This document shows positions 44,255 to 52,654 of a stretch of DNA of 64,000 bases, piece after piece. The position numbers and the translations under genes are program-made. Numbering within the stretch: position 1 is the stretch's first letter; every line of letters begins with the position of its first letter. The stretch covers positions 1 through 64,000 of the forward strand of contig NZ_BEWV01000136.1 in NCBI RefSeq assembly GCF_002933775.1, in the 5' to 3' direction. Origin of the DNA: Prevotella sp. MGM1 (GTDB taxonomy: Bacteria; Bacteroidota; Bacteroidia; Bacteroidales; Bacteroidaceae). The notes beneath the pieces are model-generated. The model searched no databases, had not been told where the DNA came from, and saw only the letters and a program-made list of their open reading frames with translations.

Positions 44255-45169
44255 TCATACGTCGATGACAGCCATTTCATCGGATAGAATAGTGTTTTCA
44301 AATACGGCCCGTGCCTCGTTGAGCAATATGGTTTCGTCCTCGTATCGTGACGAGTAATGGCCCAGTACAAGTTGTTTCACTCCAGCGGCAAGTGCCGTAC
44401 GGGCTGCTTCTTCGGCTGTGGAGTGCTTGTATTTGATAGCCATTCGCTGATTATCGTTGGCGTATGTACTTTCGTGGTAGAGAGTGCTTGCTCCAGGTAT
44501 GAGTTTATGAAGTCCGGGTATATAACGCGTATCGCTGCAATAAGCATAGCTGCGCACAGGGTCGGCCGGTGTCGTGAGCTTTGAGTTAGGTATGACATCC
44601 CCGTCTTCCGTGGTCCAGTCGTGTCCGTTTTTGATATTGTCTATCTGGCTTACCGGTATTCCGTAGAGATTGATGATGTCTCGCCTGATATGTGGCATGG
44701 TGGGTTTCTCTTTGAAAAGAAAGCCGCAACATGGCATACGGTGGTTTAGGGGGATTGTAGTTACGGTAAGGCTGCGGTCTTCATAGATGACGGTACTTTT
44801 TGCGGTGTCTATCGGGTGAAAGCATATTTCGTAGTCAAGTCCGGAGCAAAAGGCTGCCAGGCTCGATTTCAGTATCGGGCCAAGTTCTTCCGTGGCGAAG
44901 ATGTGCATGGGTGCCGTGCGGCCCAACATTCCGAACGTGGACAGCATTCCGATAAGGCCGAGGCAATGGTCGCCATGCAGGTGTGAAATGAATATGTGGT
45001 TTATCTTGGTAAATCGGATTCGGGAACGTCGCAGCTGCATCTGCGTTCCTTCTCCGCAATCTATCATGAAAAGTTTCTTGCGCACCTCGACAACTTGCGA
45101 TGATGCGTAATGCTTAAGGGTGGGGAGGGCACTGCCGCATCCCAATATATGGACTTTAAACGGTTCCAA
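44255..45169 (-). CDS. rnz: Ribonuclease Z
   Basis: This metallo-beta-lactamase-fold endonuclease removes 3' trailers from tRNA precursors. The zinc-binding HxHxDH motif is His63-Leu-His65-Gly-Asp67-His68 (IFISHLHGDHCLGL), with CSDTRYIPG and LYHESTYAND supplying later ligands and VLGHYSSRY the final histidine. The N terminus VHILGCGSALPT is the RNase Z signature. 304 aa. Last gene of dapA-mazG-lipoprotein-rnz. Confidence 0.94.
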   Translation of the reverse strand: MEPFKVHILGCGSALPTLKHYASSQVVEVRKKLFMIDCGEGTQMQLRRSRIRFTKINHIFISHLHGDHCLGLIGMLSTFGMLGRTAPMHIFATEELGPILKSSLAAFCSGLDYEICFHPIDTAKSTVIYEDRSLTVTTIPLNHRMPCCGFLFKEKPTMPHIRRDIINLYGIPVSQIDNIKNGHDWTTEDGDVIPNSKLTTPADPVRSYAYCSDTRYIPGLHKLIPGASTLYHESTYANDNQRMAIKYKHSTAEEAARTALAAGVKQLVLGHYSSRYEDETILLNEARAVFENTILSDEMAVIDV

Positions 45170-45198
45170 AAGCTGATCAGGATTTTTAATTATCCGGT

Positions 45199-45801
45199 TT
45201 ATTTCTGACGGCAGTATTCAAAAATATCTTCGTCGTTTCCGAATACCAGCGAGTCGGCATCAAGCTTCTTTATGTCGTATACCTCGATTTCGTCCTCCTC
45301 GCTTCCTCCTTCCCGCATAAGTGTCAGTTCAAGGCGGCCATTGGTAATTCGCCATGCTTTATACACGATATTTGCCATGTCTATGCTTTCCGCTATACCG
45401 CCGTCTTTCAGGGCCATGCCCACTATCGAACTGCCGTCAAACGGGTCTGGCATAGTCCAATTGCCGAGCAGGGTTGTCTCGTTTATTACTTGCTTGGCTT
45501 CGGTTTTATCATCATTGAGCAATACGGCCATACGGTCTCCTATGCCGTAACCGCCAAATACATTGTTGTTTTCCTTGGCTTCGTTGACACTCAGAGACAA
45601 TGTGTCGCCGCTGTCTGTTATCAATTGCAGGGTGTTCATGGCGGAAGCCTCTCCGCACATGCCAAATACGGTAAGTTCCTTGTTAATGACATTCTCAACC
45701 ACATTTGTGCTGTCTTTCGGTGCTTGCCGTTCTGTCTTGTTGCCGCAACTGAAAAGTGTGGCCGCTACAGCTGTCACCATTAGTAATATTCTTTTGTCCA
45801 T
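45199..45801 (-). CDS. Lipoprotein with lipocalin-like domain
   Basis: With the ATG at 45801 the product is MDKRILLMVTAVAATLFSCG, an SPII signal with lipobox cysteine at position 19, followed by 180 residues. A middle beta region (FGMCGEASAMNTLQLITDSG, GYGIGDRMAVLLNDDKTEAK) and the C-terminal GNWTMPDPFDGSSIVGMALK segment resemble Bacteroidales lipocalin-like lipoproteins. An alternative ATG at 45834 overlaps the mazG stop as ATGA but would put 11 polar residues before the signal peptide. Ligand and function unknown. Confidence 0.75.
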   Translation of the reverse strand: MDKRILLMVTAVAATLFSCGNKTERQAPKDSTNVVENVINKELTVFGMCGEASAMNTLQLITDSGDTLSLSVNEAKENNNVFGGYGIGDRMAVLLNDDKTEAKQVINETTLLGNWTMPDPFDGSSIVGMALKDGGIAESIDMANIVYKAWRITNGRLELTLMREGGSEEDEIEVYDIKKLDADSLVFGNDEDIFEYCRQK

Positions 45802-45830
45802 AAACTTTGATTTTAGTTGTTGGATAATCG

Positions 45831-46688
45831 TCATTCATTCTCATTTTTCTTGGCTTCGTTCCATAAGGCATCCATCTCTCCGAGAGTCATGTCTTTCAAC
45901 GGTTTGCCTATTTTTATGCTGTGCTCCTCTATATAATTGAAACGACGGATAAACTTGTCGTTTGTCTTGTCAAGAGCGGTATCGGGATTGAGGTGATACA
46001 GGCGGCCGGCGTTTATTACGCTGAACAGGAAGTCTCCGAACTCGGCCTGCGCCCTTTGGGTGTCTTCACGTCTCAGTTCGGCTTCCAGTTCTTCGAGTTC
46101 CTCGCGTACTTTACCCCATACATCGCCTTTGTCTTCCCAATCGAAGCCTACGTTTCGTGCCTTGTCCTGAATGCGGTAGGCTTTTATCAGTGAGGGAAGT
46201 GATGTAGGAACACCGGACAGAACACTCTTGTTACCGTCTTTTTCAATCAACTTTATCTGTTCCCAGTTCTCCACTACTTGTTCGGCTGTTTTAGCATTTC
46301 GCATATCATCGCTCTTTTCACCGTTTTCTCCGTATGGTAATGGCTTGGGCGCAGCCGCGCCTACTTGCGACGGATGGTATACATGAGGATGCCGATATAT
46401 TAGCTTGTCAACGAGCTTGTTGCAAACATCGGCTATGTCAAACTTGCCTTCCTCGCTGCCTATTTTAGCATAAAAACATATATGAAGCAATACATCGCCC
46501 AATTCTTTGCAAATATTCAGACTGTCATTTTTTAGCAGGGCATCGCATAGTTCGTATGTCTCCTCTATGGTATTGGGGCGTAGGCTTTCGTTTGTCTGCT
46601 TGTGGTCCCATGGGCATTTCTCCCTGAGTTGGTCAAGCACGTCAAGCAGTCTGCCGAAAGATTCCAACTGTTCTTCTCTTGTATGCAT
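45831..46688 (-). CDS. mazG: Nucleoside triphosphate pyrophosphohydrolase MazG
   Basis: Hydrolyses NTPs/dNTPs to monophosphates and PPi, clearing non-canonical nucleotides. It contains two MazG domains. The first has the metal-binding EExxE-type helix NTIEETYELCDALLKND and KELGDVLLHICFYAKI. The second has EELEELEAELRRED and EFGDFLFSVINAGR. KCPWDHKQT near the N terminus is the family start motif. 285 aa. It follows dapA by 7 nt. Confidence 0.94.
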   Translation of the reverse strand: MHTREEQLESFGRLLDVLDQLREKCPWDHKQTNESLRPNTIEETYELCDALLKNDSLNICKELGDVLLHICFYAKIGSEEGKFDIADVCNKLVDKLIYRHPHVYHPSQVGAAAPKPLPYGENGEKSDDMRNAKTAEQVVENWEQIKLIEKDGNKSVLSGVPTSLPSLIKAYRIQDKARNVGFDWEDKGDVWGKVREELEELEAELRREDTQRAQAEFGDFLFSVINAGRLYHLNPDTALDKTNDKFIRRFNYIEEHSIKIGKPLKDMTLGEMDALWNEAKKNENE

Positions 46689-46695
46689 CGTGTTT

Positions 46696-47583
46696 TTATA
46701 TTTTGAGTTCTTTCATTATCTCGCTCATTCGCTGTAATGTGGAGATTCTTGTTGGCACGAGCGGCAGTCGCAGTATATTGTTGATCATTCCCATCTCGTG
46801 AAGCATGGCCTTGACTCCGGCCGGATTGCCGTCTACGAACAGCAGGCTGAACAGGTCTGTAAACTTATGATGTATCTTTCTGGCTCCGTCGTATTCTCCT
46901 TTGAATTCAAGACGGATCATCTTTGAGAACTCACGTGGCAGCGCATTGCCTATAACGCTGATTACGCCCACGGCTCCACATGATATCATCGGGAATGTGA
47001 GAGCATCGTCTCCGCTTATCACATCAAAGTCGTTAGGTTTGTTCTTGATAATCTCGTCTACCTGTTCGAGGCTGCCACCGGCCTCTTTTATTGCAACGAT
47101 ATTCTTGCAGTCGCGTGCCAGCCTTACTGTTGTGGCGGCGGTGATGTTGACTCCCGTACGTCCCGGAACATTGTAAAGCACGACGGGCAGTTTTGTTGCG
47201 CCGGCGATAGCTTTGAAATGTTGGTATATACCTTCTTGCGACGGTTTGTTATAATAAGGACAGACACTGAGTATACCGTCTATGCCGCGAAAGTCTCCTG
47301 TTTGCAGTTCGTTTACGATCATGGCTGTATTGTTACCTCCGCAACCCATAAGAATAGGTACCCGTCCGCCAACTTTATCCACTACAAGTTGTTTTATCTT
47401 ATTTTTTTCTTCGGATGTGAGACATGGAGTCTCTGCCGTTGTGCCTAAAATGCAGAAAAAATCGGCACCGTTATTTAATTGATATTCCAGTAATTGGAGC
47501 AATGACGCATAATCAACGGAACCGTCTTCGTTGAACGGTGTGACCAACGCTATACCCAATCCCTTGAAAATATTATGTACCAT
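46696..47583 (-). CDS. dapA: 4-hydroxy-tetrahydrodipicolinate synthase
   Basis: Condenses pyruvate with aspartate semialdehyde in lysine and meso-diaminopimelate biosynthesis. TIM-barrel enzyme with the substrate loop LGTTAETPCLT, catalytic Tyr137 in PVVLYNVPGRTG and Schiff-base Lys166 in VAIKEAGG. 295 aa. It heads the dapA-mazG-lipoprotein-rnz operon; a TAATTTTG box is 29 nt upstream. Confidence 0.96.
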   Translation of the reverse strand: MVHNIFKGLGIALVTPFNEDGSVDYASLLQLLEYQLNNGADFFCILGTTAETPCLTSEEKNKIKQLVVDKVGGRVPILMGCGGNNTAMIVNELQTGDFRGIDGILSVCPYYNKPSQEGIYQHFKAIAGATKLPVVLYNVPGRTGVNITAATTVRLARDCKNIVAIKEAGGSLEQVDEIIKNKPNDFDVISGDDALTFPMISCGAVGVISVIGNALPREFSKMIRLEFKGEYDGARKIHHKFTDLFSLLFVDGNPAGVKAMLHEMGMINNILRLPLVPTRISTLQRMSEIMKELKI

Positions 47584-47612
47584 AAAAAATAATGAAAGTC
47601 TGATTATGCCTA

Positions 47613-47620
47613 CAAAATTA
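47613..47620 (-). promoter_or_regulatory. Promoter -7 box of dapA
   Basis: TAATTTTG on the minus strand, 30 nt upstream of the dapA start. Confidence 0.55.
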
Positions 47621-47689
47621 TAAAAATTAATTGTAATCTGTTATTACAAATGTCACTTTTTTGATAAATCAATAATATAAAACATATAT

Positions 47690-47751
47690 AAACAATAAGC
47701 CAGTGATATCAATGTGTCATAAAGACAACAGATATCACTGGCTTATTGTTT
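47690..47751 (-). terminator. Terminator of the NfeD-SPFH operon (21-bp perfect stem)
   Basis: 47690-47710 and 47731-47751 are perfectly complementary (AAACAATAAGCCAGTGATAT.. arm) around a 20-nt loop. On the minus strand the stem ends in TTGTTTATATAT. It lies 19 nt after the SPFH stop. Confidence 0.75.
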
Positions 47752-47769
47752 CATGATGATGTTATGGTG

Positions 47770-48720
47770 CTATTCGGCTTTGAAGAGTTCTTTTATACCT
47801 CCTATACTGCCCATGAGGTTTGTCGCCTCGTAAGGCATGTATACAGTCTTGGTCTTGTCGCCTTCAGCGATGGTTTGAAGCATCTGGATGTATTTCTGTG
47901 CGAGCAGGTAATTGGCCGGATTGCTGCTTTTGCCTACAGCTTCGGTTATCTTCTCAATGGCGATGGCTTCGGCTTCGGCTTTTCGTATTCTTGCCTGAGC
48001 TTCACCTTCGGCATGTAAAATGGCCTCTTGCTTGGCTGCTTCGGCACGGTTGATGGTAGCCATTTTTTCTCCTTCAGACTGCAATATTTCAGATGCTTTC
48101 TCTCCTTCACTTGTCAGGATGGCGGCACGTTTGTTGCGTTCGGCCTGCATTTGTTTTTCCATTGCTGCAAGTACACTTGCAGGTGGAGTGATGTCTTGCA
48201 ACTCTACACGGTTGACTTTTATTCCCCATTTGTTTGTGGCATCATCAAGCACGACACGTAGTTTGGTGTTGATTGTGTCACGGCTGGTCAATGTCTCGTC
48301 GAGTTCCAACTCTCCGATGATGTTTCGGAGCGTCGTTTGTGTGAGTTTCTCGATGGCGTTTGGCAGATTGCTTATCTCATATACAGCCTTGAACGGATCG
48401 ACAATCTGGAAGTAAAGCAAAGCGTTGATCTCTGTCTGGACATTGTCTTTGGTAATCACGTTCTGCTTCGGGAAATCATAAACTTGCTCTCTTAAATCTA
48501 TGGATGTCGTATACATATAACGACCGCGTGAGAGAATAACAATCTCTTTTGCCCTGTCGATAAATGGGATTATCAGATTTATACCGGGGTTTAGCGTCGC
48601 ATAGTATTTACCGAGACGCTCGATAATTTTTGTTTCTGACTGCGGAATGATCACCAAGGCCATTTTGGCAAATACCAAAATACATACTATTAGTACGATA
48701 AAAAAATACTCTATGAACAT
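47770..48720 (-). CDS. SPFH-domain (stomatin/QmcA-like) membrane protein
   Basis: One N-terminal TM helix (FFIVLIVCILVFAKMALVII) anchors an SPFH/band-7 domain (about 25-200; KIIERLGKYYATLNPGINLI, RVELQDITPPASVLAAMEKQ) and a long alanine/glutamate-rich coiled coil (about 190-260; QAERNKRAAILTSEGEKASE). Such proteins oligomerise into large membrane microdomain cages that regulate proteases. It overlaps the NfeD gene by 10 nt, the classic NfeD-stomatin operon. 316 aa. Confidence 0.93.
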   Translation of the reverse strand: MFIEYFFIVLIVCILVFAKMALVIIPQSETKIIERLGKYYATLNPGINLIIPFIDRAKEIVILSRGRYMYTTSIDLREQVYDFPKQNVITKDNVQTEINALLYFQIVDPFKAVYEISNLPNAIEKLTQTTLRNIIGELELDETLTSRDTINTKLRVVLDDATNKWGIKVNRVELQDITPPASVLAAMEKQMQAERNKRAAILTSEGEKASEILQSEGEKMATINRAEAAKQEAILHAEGEAQARIRKAEAEAIAIEKITEAVGKSSNPANYLLAQKYIQMLQTIAEGDKTKTVYMPYEATNLMGSIGGIKELFKAE

Positions 48721-49178
48721 ATTTTCTTTACTTTAAGGATTATACTTTCACGTCCTGTTACCATCACCTTTGCGCCGGCAGAGATGGTCGTGCCGTCTTC
48801 CGATTCAACTTTCCAGTTGTCGCCGTCTATCTCAATGCGGCCGTATCCGTCGCTCTCTATGGTCTGAACAACGAGGCCAGTGCGTCCTATGAGCGCATCG
48901 GCATTGCTTGGGCGCCATTTGCTGCCTGTATTTAGATAGCGGACCGCAAACGGCCTGACGAGGAATATGCTTATGGCCGAAACCACTGTGTATACAGTCA
49001 ATTGTAGATATACGCCTCCGAAGAATGACGTTATCAAGGCGGATAAGGCTCCAACAGCAAAGCATGCGATGAAGAATCCGCTTGTGAAAATCTCAAATAA
49101 GATAGATATTAGTGCTACAATCAACCAAAGTTGCCACATGTTATCTATTAAATAGCCAATCCAAGACATAATAAACAT
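48711..49178 (-). CDS. NfeD-family membrane protein
   Basis: Three to four TM segments (LWLIVALISILFEIFTSGFF, AVGALSALITSFFGGVYLQL, TVYTVVSAISIFLVRPF) precede a C-terminal OB-fold domain (about 90-155; LIGRTGLVVQTIESDGYGRI). NfeD proteins work with the SPFH/stomatin partner encoded next. This is the short form without the ClpP-like protease domain. A second ATG three codons in (MSWIGYLI) is a possible start. The upstream TATCTTTA is an imperfect -7 box. Confidence 0.9.
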   Translation of the reverse strand: MFIMSWIGYLIDNMWQLWLIVALISILFEIFTSGFFIACFAVGALSALITSFFGGVYLQLTVYTVVSAISIFLVRPFAVRYLNTGSKWRPSNADALIGRTGLVVQTIESDGYGRIEIDGDNWKVESEDGTTISAGAKVMVTGRESIILKVKKICS

Positions 49179-49299
49179 TAGATTTTAAATTCACCGTAAA
49201 GATACGAATATTTATTTGTCATGATGCTTTTTTTATTCTTTTTTTACATAAACTATGCAAAAAAGAATTTTACCATTGTATTCTTTTTCAGATAAACGG

Positions 49300-50217
49300 T
49301 TATCGTGAGCCTATGTATAGGAATATCATGCCGAGAATGACCAATGTCAAATCAATGAATTTGGATTTGAGATTTTTTTCATGGAAAGCTATCGCTCCTA
49401 TTAAGAAACTGACAATAACGCTGCCACGACGGATCATTGACACAATGCTTATCATGGCGTCCTGCTGACTTAACGAGTAGAAATAAACGAAATCTGCCGT
49501 ACTTAGGAATATGCTGACGAATATAATGCTCCAATCCCAGTGGAATGGTGTGGTGGATTTGCGTTTGGGCCACCATAAAATCATCATCATTATTCCCATC
49601 ATGAAGCATTGGTATATATTGTACCAGCTTTGTACCATCATTTTGTCAAGTCCTACTCCTCCGCTGCTTTCTGGTGCCATTAGATATTTATCGTATAGTC
49701 CGCTGATGGCTCCGAGAACGGCCGCGCCGACTATCATCCATATCCAGTGGTCGTGTTTGAAGTCTATCCCTTCTTTTTTGCCGCTGCGGCTGAGCATGAA
49801 AAATGATGCGATTGCAAGCAAGACACCTGTCCATTGCCATAAATTGAGCCTTTCTCCAAAGACAAGAAAAGCCCCGATGAGAACCATTACAGGGCGTGTG
49901 GCGTTGATAGGCCCGACGATTGTAAGCGGCAAATGTTTCATGCCGAAATATCCGAGAACCCAACTGCTGAGAACAATTATACTTTTAAGGATTATGTATT
50001 TATGTGCGTCCCAATTTCCGGATGCTACATGAAAGATAGTGGAATCGAAAACATCAGTGTTGTGGCTTAATATGATGAAAGGCAAAAATATGAGTGAGGA
50101 GAATAAGGTGTTGAGAAATAAAACAGGTATTACGGAATTGTTTCCGAGTGCTTTTTTCTTGAATGAATCGTAGAAGCCGAGTAGGGCGGCTGACATGAAA
50201 GCTAAGATTAACCACAT
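49300..50217 (-). CDS. EamA/DMT-superfamily transporter
   Basis: A polytopic inner-membrane protein of 305 aa with about ten TM helices arranged as two EamA repeats (for example LPLTIVGPINATRPVMVLIG near residue 100, and the MIRRGSVIVSFLIGAIAFHE segment near 265). DMT transporters export amino acids, nucleosides or other metabolites; the substrate cannot be read here. It follows truA by 18 nt and is probably co-transcribed with it. Confidence 0.85.
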   Translation of the reverse strand: MWLILAFMSAALLGFYDSFKKKALGNNSVIPVLFLNTLFSSLIFLPFIILSHNTDVFDSTIFHVASGNWDAHKYIILKSIIVLSSWVLGYFGMKHLPLTIVGPINATRPVMVLIGAFLVFGERLNLWQWTGVLLAIASFFMLSRSGKKEGIDFKHDHWIWMIVGAAVLGAISGLYDKYLMAPESSGGVGLDKMMVQSWYNIYQCFMMGIMMMILWWPKRKSTTPFHWDWSIIFVSIFLSTADFVYFYSLSQQDAMISIVSMIRRGSVIVSFLIGAIAFHEKNLKSKFIDLTLVILGMIFLYIGSR

Positions 50218-50235
50218 AAATTATACAAATAGAAC

Positions 50236-50964
50236 TTAATATTTTATGTCTTCCAGAAACAGAGCATTGCCTGGCATTGACTCTCCAGCCTCTGTTCGGC
50301 GCCGTCCTTCAATGACATTGCGGAACTCTTCTATTGTAAGGCGATGGCGTCCTACATCTACCAGTGTGCCGACAACAGCGCGGACCATGTTGCGAAGAAA
50401 TCTGTTTGCGGTTATTTCGAAGTACCATGTTGTGGGTGACATGCGGTGCCATTCTGCTGATGTTACCTCGCATAATGTTGTCTTCACATCCGCATGGCTT
50501 TTACAGAATGCTCCAAAATCCTTATATTCAAGTAAAAGAGCGGCGGCTTCGTTCATTAAGTCAAAATCAAGTTGATAATGAAGCTCGCAGGAATAGGCTC
50601 TGAGGAATGGATTTTTGGCGGTGTGCACATAATAATGGTATGTGCGTGATGTGGCACTGAAACGAGCGTGCATATTGTTGCCGACAGGCTTTACTTCGCT
50701 AACGGAAATGTCTTTAGGTAAAAGCCTGTTCAGTTTGTATGCCAATTGCTGGCAGTTTAAATTTCTTTCAATATCAAAATGTGCTGTCATGAAACGTGCG
50801 TGTACGCCGGTATCGGTGCGTCCGGCACCAACTACGTTTATATCTTGGCGCAGCAAGATTGTCAATGCGCATTGAAGTTCGGCCTGGACTGTATTCCCGT
50901 TTGGCTGGATTTGCCATCCGTGATAGTTTGTTCCGTCATAACTGAGTGTTATAAAGTATCGCAT
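50236..50964 (-). CDS. truA: tRNA pseudouridine(38-40) synthase
   Basis: Isomerises uridines 38-40 in the anticodon arm of tRNAs to pseudouridine. The nucleophile Asp51 is in VGAGRTDTGVHARFM, with the N-terminal LSYDGTNYHGWQIQPNGNTV and the C-terminal FLRNMVRAVVGTLVDVG motifs of TruA. 242 aa, normal length. It lies next to a tRNA-Arg gene on the same strand but separated by that gene's terminator. Confidence 0.96.
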   Translation of the reverse strand: MRYFITLSYDGTNYHGWQIQPNGNTVQAELQCALTILLRQDINVVGAGRTDTGVHARFMTAHFDIERNLNCQQLAYKLNRLLPKDISVSEVKPVGNNMHARFSATSRTYHYYVHTAKNPFLRAYSCELHYQLDFDLMNEAAALLLEYKDFGAFCKSHADVKTTLCEVTSAEWHRMSPTTWYFEITANRFLRNMVRAVVGTLVDVGRHRLTIEEFRNVIEGRRRTEAGESMPGNALFLEDIKY

Positions 50965-51014
50965 ATAAATCTTTTTACCATTTTAGCAAAGAAAGCCTTG
51001 TGCCATTTTTCAAG

Positions 51015-51046
51015 AAAAGAGATGCGGTAAGAACCTCATCTCTTTT
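51015..51046 (-). terminator. Terminator of tRNA-Arg
   Basis: AAAAGAGATG (51015-51024) pairs with CATCTCTTTT (51037-51046); the minus-strand arm ends in four U residues. It starts 3 nt past the tRNA 3' end. Confidence 0.7.
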
Positions 51047-51048
51047 TG

Positions 51049-51122
51049 TGATCCCGGAGGGATTCAAACCCTCGACCTTCAGAACCGGAATCTGACGCTC
51101 TATTCAGCTAAGCTACGGAACC
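51049..51122 (-). tRNA. tRNA-Arg (anticodon CCG)
   Basis: A 74-nt cloverleaf reads from GGTTCCG. The acceptor stem is GGTTCCG/CGGGATC with two G-U pairs. The D arm is GCTTAGCTGAATAGAGC, the anticodon stem TCAGA/TCTGA with loop TTCCGGT (anticodon CCG at 51086-51088), and the T arm GAGGG-TTTGAAT-CCCTC. The discriminator is A and CCA is not encoded. It decodes CGG. Confidence 0.95.
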
Positions 51123-51132
51123 AATGCGGATG

Positions 51133-51140
51133 CAAAGTTA
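51133..51140 (-). promoter_or_regulatory. Promoter -7 box of tRNA-Arg
   Basis: TAACTTTG on the minus strand, 10 nt upstream of the mature 5' end, leaving only a few nucleotides of 5' leader. Confidence 0.65.
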
Positions 51141-51495
51141 ATAAAAAGAATGGAAACTGCCTAATTTTTATACAGATAAATTCGTATCATAATATTTTTT
51201 GGCTGTACATGTCGGGGTGTTTGCGGCTTCTGCTTTTGGTTGCATGCCCATGCGGAAACGACTGCTTTCTGTCGACGCACGATTGCAATTATATATATTA
51301 TACTGTGGCGATTTGTATTTTCAGTTTAATTGTACGGGATTTGTCAAAACGTTATAAATAAACAGCCTTTTCTTTCTTTTAATTTAAAATACAGGTGCTG
51401 TCGCTTGCGTATTGGAGTGAAAAAGACTATCTTTGCAAACGATAAATGAATTGTATGGAAGTACGAGAGTAATCACATATTTATAGTTGGAATAT
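51141..51495. other. Intergenic region between tRNA-Arg and asnA
   Basis: About 350 nt without a supported gene. The only clear element is the asnA -7 box TATCTTTG at 51428-51435. Confidence 0.55.
51428..51435 (+). promoter_or_regulatory. Promoter -7 box of asnA
   Basis: TATCTTTG, 60 nt upstream of the ATG at 51496. Confidence 0.65.
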
Positions 51496-52533
51496 ATGAG
51501 TGAATTGATAAAGCCGGCAGGCTATAAGGCATTGCTTGACATGAAGCAGACAGAACAGGGGATAAAACTGATTAAAGAATTCTTCCAGCAAAATCTGTCT
51601 ACGGAATTAAGGCTTCGTCGTGTCACGGCGCCGCTTTTTGTTTTGAAAGGGCTTGGTATAAATGATGATTTGAATGGAGTGGAGCGTGCGGTGTCGTTTC
51701 CGATAAAAGATCTTGGAGATGCGGAGGCAGAGGTTGTCCATTCTCTTGCCAAGTGGAAGAGGCTGTCGCTCGCAGAGTATGATATAGAACCTGGATACGG
51801 AATATATACAGATATGAACGCTATCCGTGCCGATGAGGAATTGGATAATCTCCATTCGCTGTATGTCGATCAATGGGACTGGGAAGCTGTAATAACGGAT
51901 AGTCAGCGCAGTGTGGCTTATCTGAAGAATGTGGTGGAACGTATTTATGCGGCAATTCGTCGTACAGAGTATCTCACTTGTGAGACATATCCGCAGTTGA
52001 TTCCTTTTCTGCCGGAGACGATAACTTTCATTCATAGTGAGGAACTGAGACAGATGTATCCGGGGCTTTCTTCAAAAGAGCGTGAGGATGAGATATGTAG
52101 AAAATACGGTGCGGTATTTATAATAGGTATAGGAGGAGAATTGGGTGACGGAAAGAAGCATGATGGTCGTGCACCTGACTATGACGACTGGTCTACTGTT
52201 GGCGAGAATGGGCTTGCCGGCCTTAATGGCGACATTCTTATATGGTATCCGGTTCTTGGCCGTTCGTTTGAACTGTCGTCTATGGGTATCCGTGTTGATG
52301 GCGGGTCACTTTTGCGCCAGTTGGCAATGGAGGGTAAGGAAGAGCGGGCATCGCTTTATTTTCACAGGAAACTTCTTGCCGGAGAACTTCCGTTGAGTAT
52401 AGGAGGTGGAATAGGACAGAGTCGTCTTTGTATGGTGCTGCTTCAAAAAGCGCATATCGGTGAAATTCAGGCAAGTATCTGGCCGGATGACATGAGGCGG
52501 GCTTGTCGGGAATGGGGTATGCAACTTATTTAG
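51496..52533 (+). CDS. asnA: Aspartate-ammonia ligase
   Basis: Makes asparagine from aspartate, ammonia and ATP. It is a class II aminoacyl-tRNA-synthetase-like enzyme. Landmarks are LRLRRVTAPLFV, VERAVSFPIKDL, AVVHSLAKWKR-like EVVHSLAKWKRLSLAEYDI, GGELGDGKKHDGRAPDYDDW and the C-terminal LPLSIGGGIGQSRLCM (class II motif 3-like). The ATG at 51496 is preferred; a TTG nine nucleotides upstream is possible. 345 aa. Confidence 0.96.
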   Translation: MSELIKPAGYKALLDMKQTEQGIKLIKEFFQQNLSTELRLRRVTAPLFVLKGLGINDDLNGVERAVSFPIKDLGDAEAEVVHSLAKWKRLSLAEYDIEPGYGIYTDMNAIRADEELDNLHSLYVDQWDWEAVITDSQRSVAYLKNVVERIYAAIRRTEYLTCETYPQLIPFLPETITFIHSEELRQMYPGLSSKEREDEICRKYGAVFIIGIGGELGDGKKHDGRAPDYDDWSTVGENGLAGLNGDILIWYPVLGRSFELSSMGIRVDGGSLLRQLAMEGKEERASLYFHRKLLAGELPLSIGGGIGQSRLCMVLLQKAHIGEIQASIWPDDMRRACREWGMQLI

Positions 52534-52540
52534 TAAATGT

Positions 52541-52647
52541 AAAAAGCATAGAGCTTAAAAGTAAAAGGTAAAAGGCCGGCGGTTGGTTTTTATATCAATA
52601 CTTATAATATAATCATGCCGCCAGCCTTTTACCTTTTATGCTTTTTT
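52541..52647. terminator. Bidirectional terminator between asnA and dnaX
   Basis: A long inverted repeat pairs AAAAAGCATA and AAAAGGTAAAAGGC-CGGCGG on the left with CCGCC-GCCTTTTACCTTTT and TATGCTTTTT on the right. T-runs stand at both outer ends, so it can serve both convergent genes. Confidence 0.8.
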
Positions 52648-52654
52648 GTATGTG

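Noticed and set aside
49201..49299. Possible frameshift site in dnaX was looked for alongside other slippery A/T runs such as this one
   Set aside because: No A-rich heptamer with a following hairpin was found in the dnaX linker, so no programmed frameshift is claimed.
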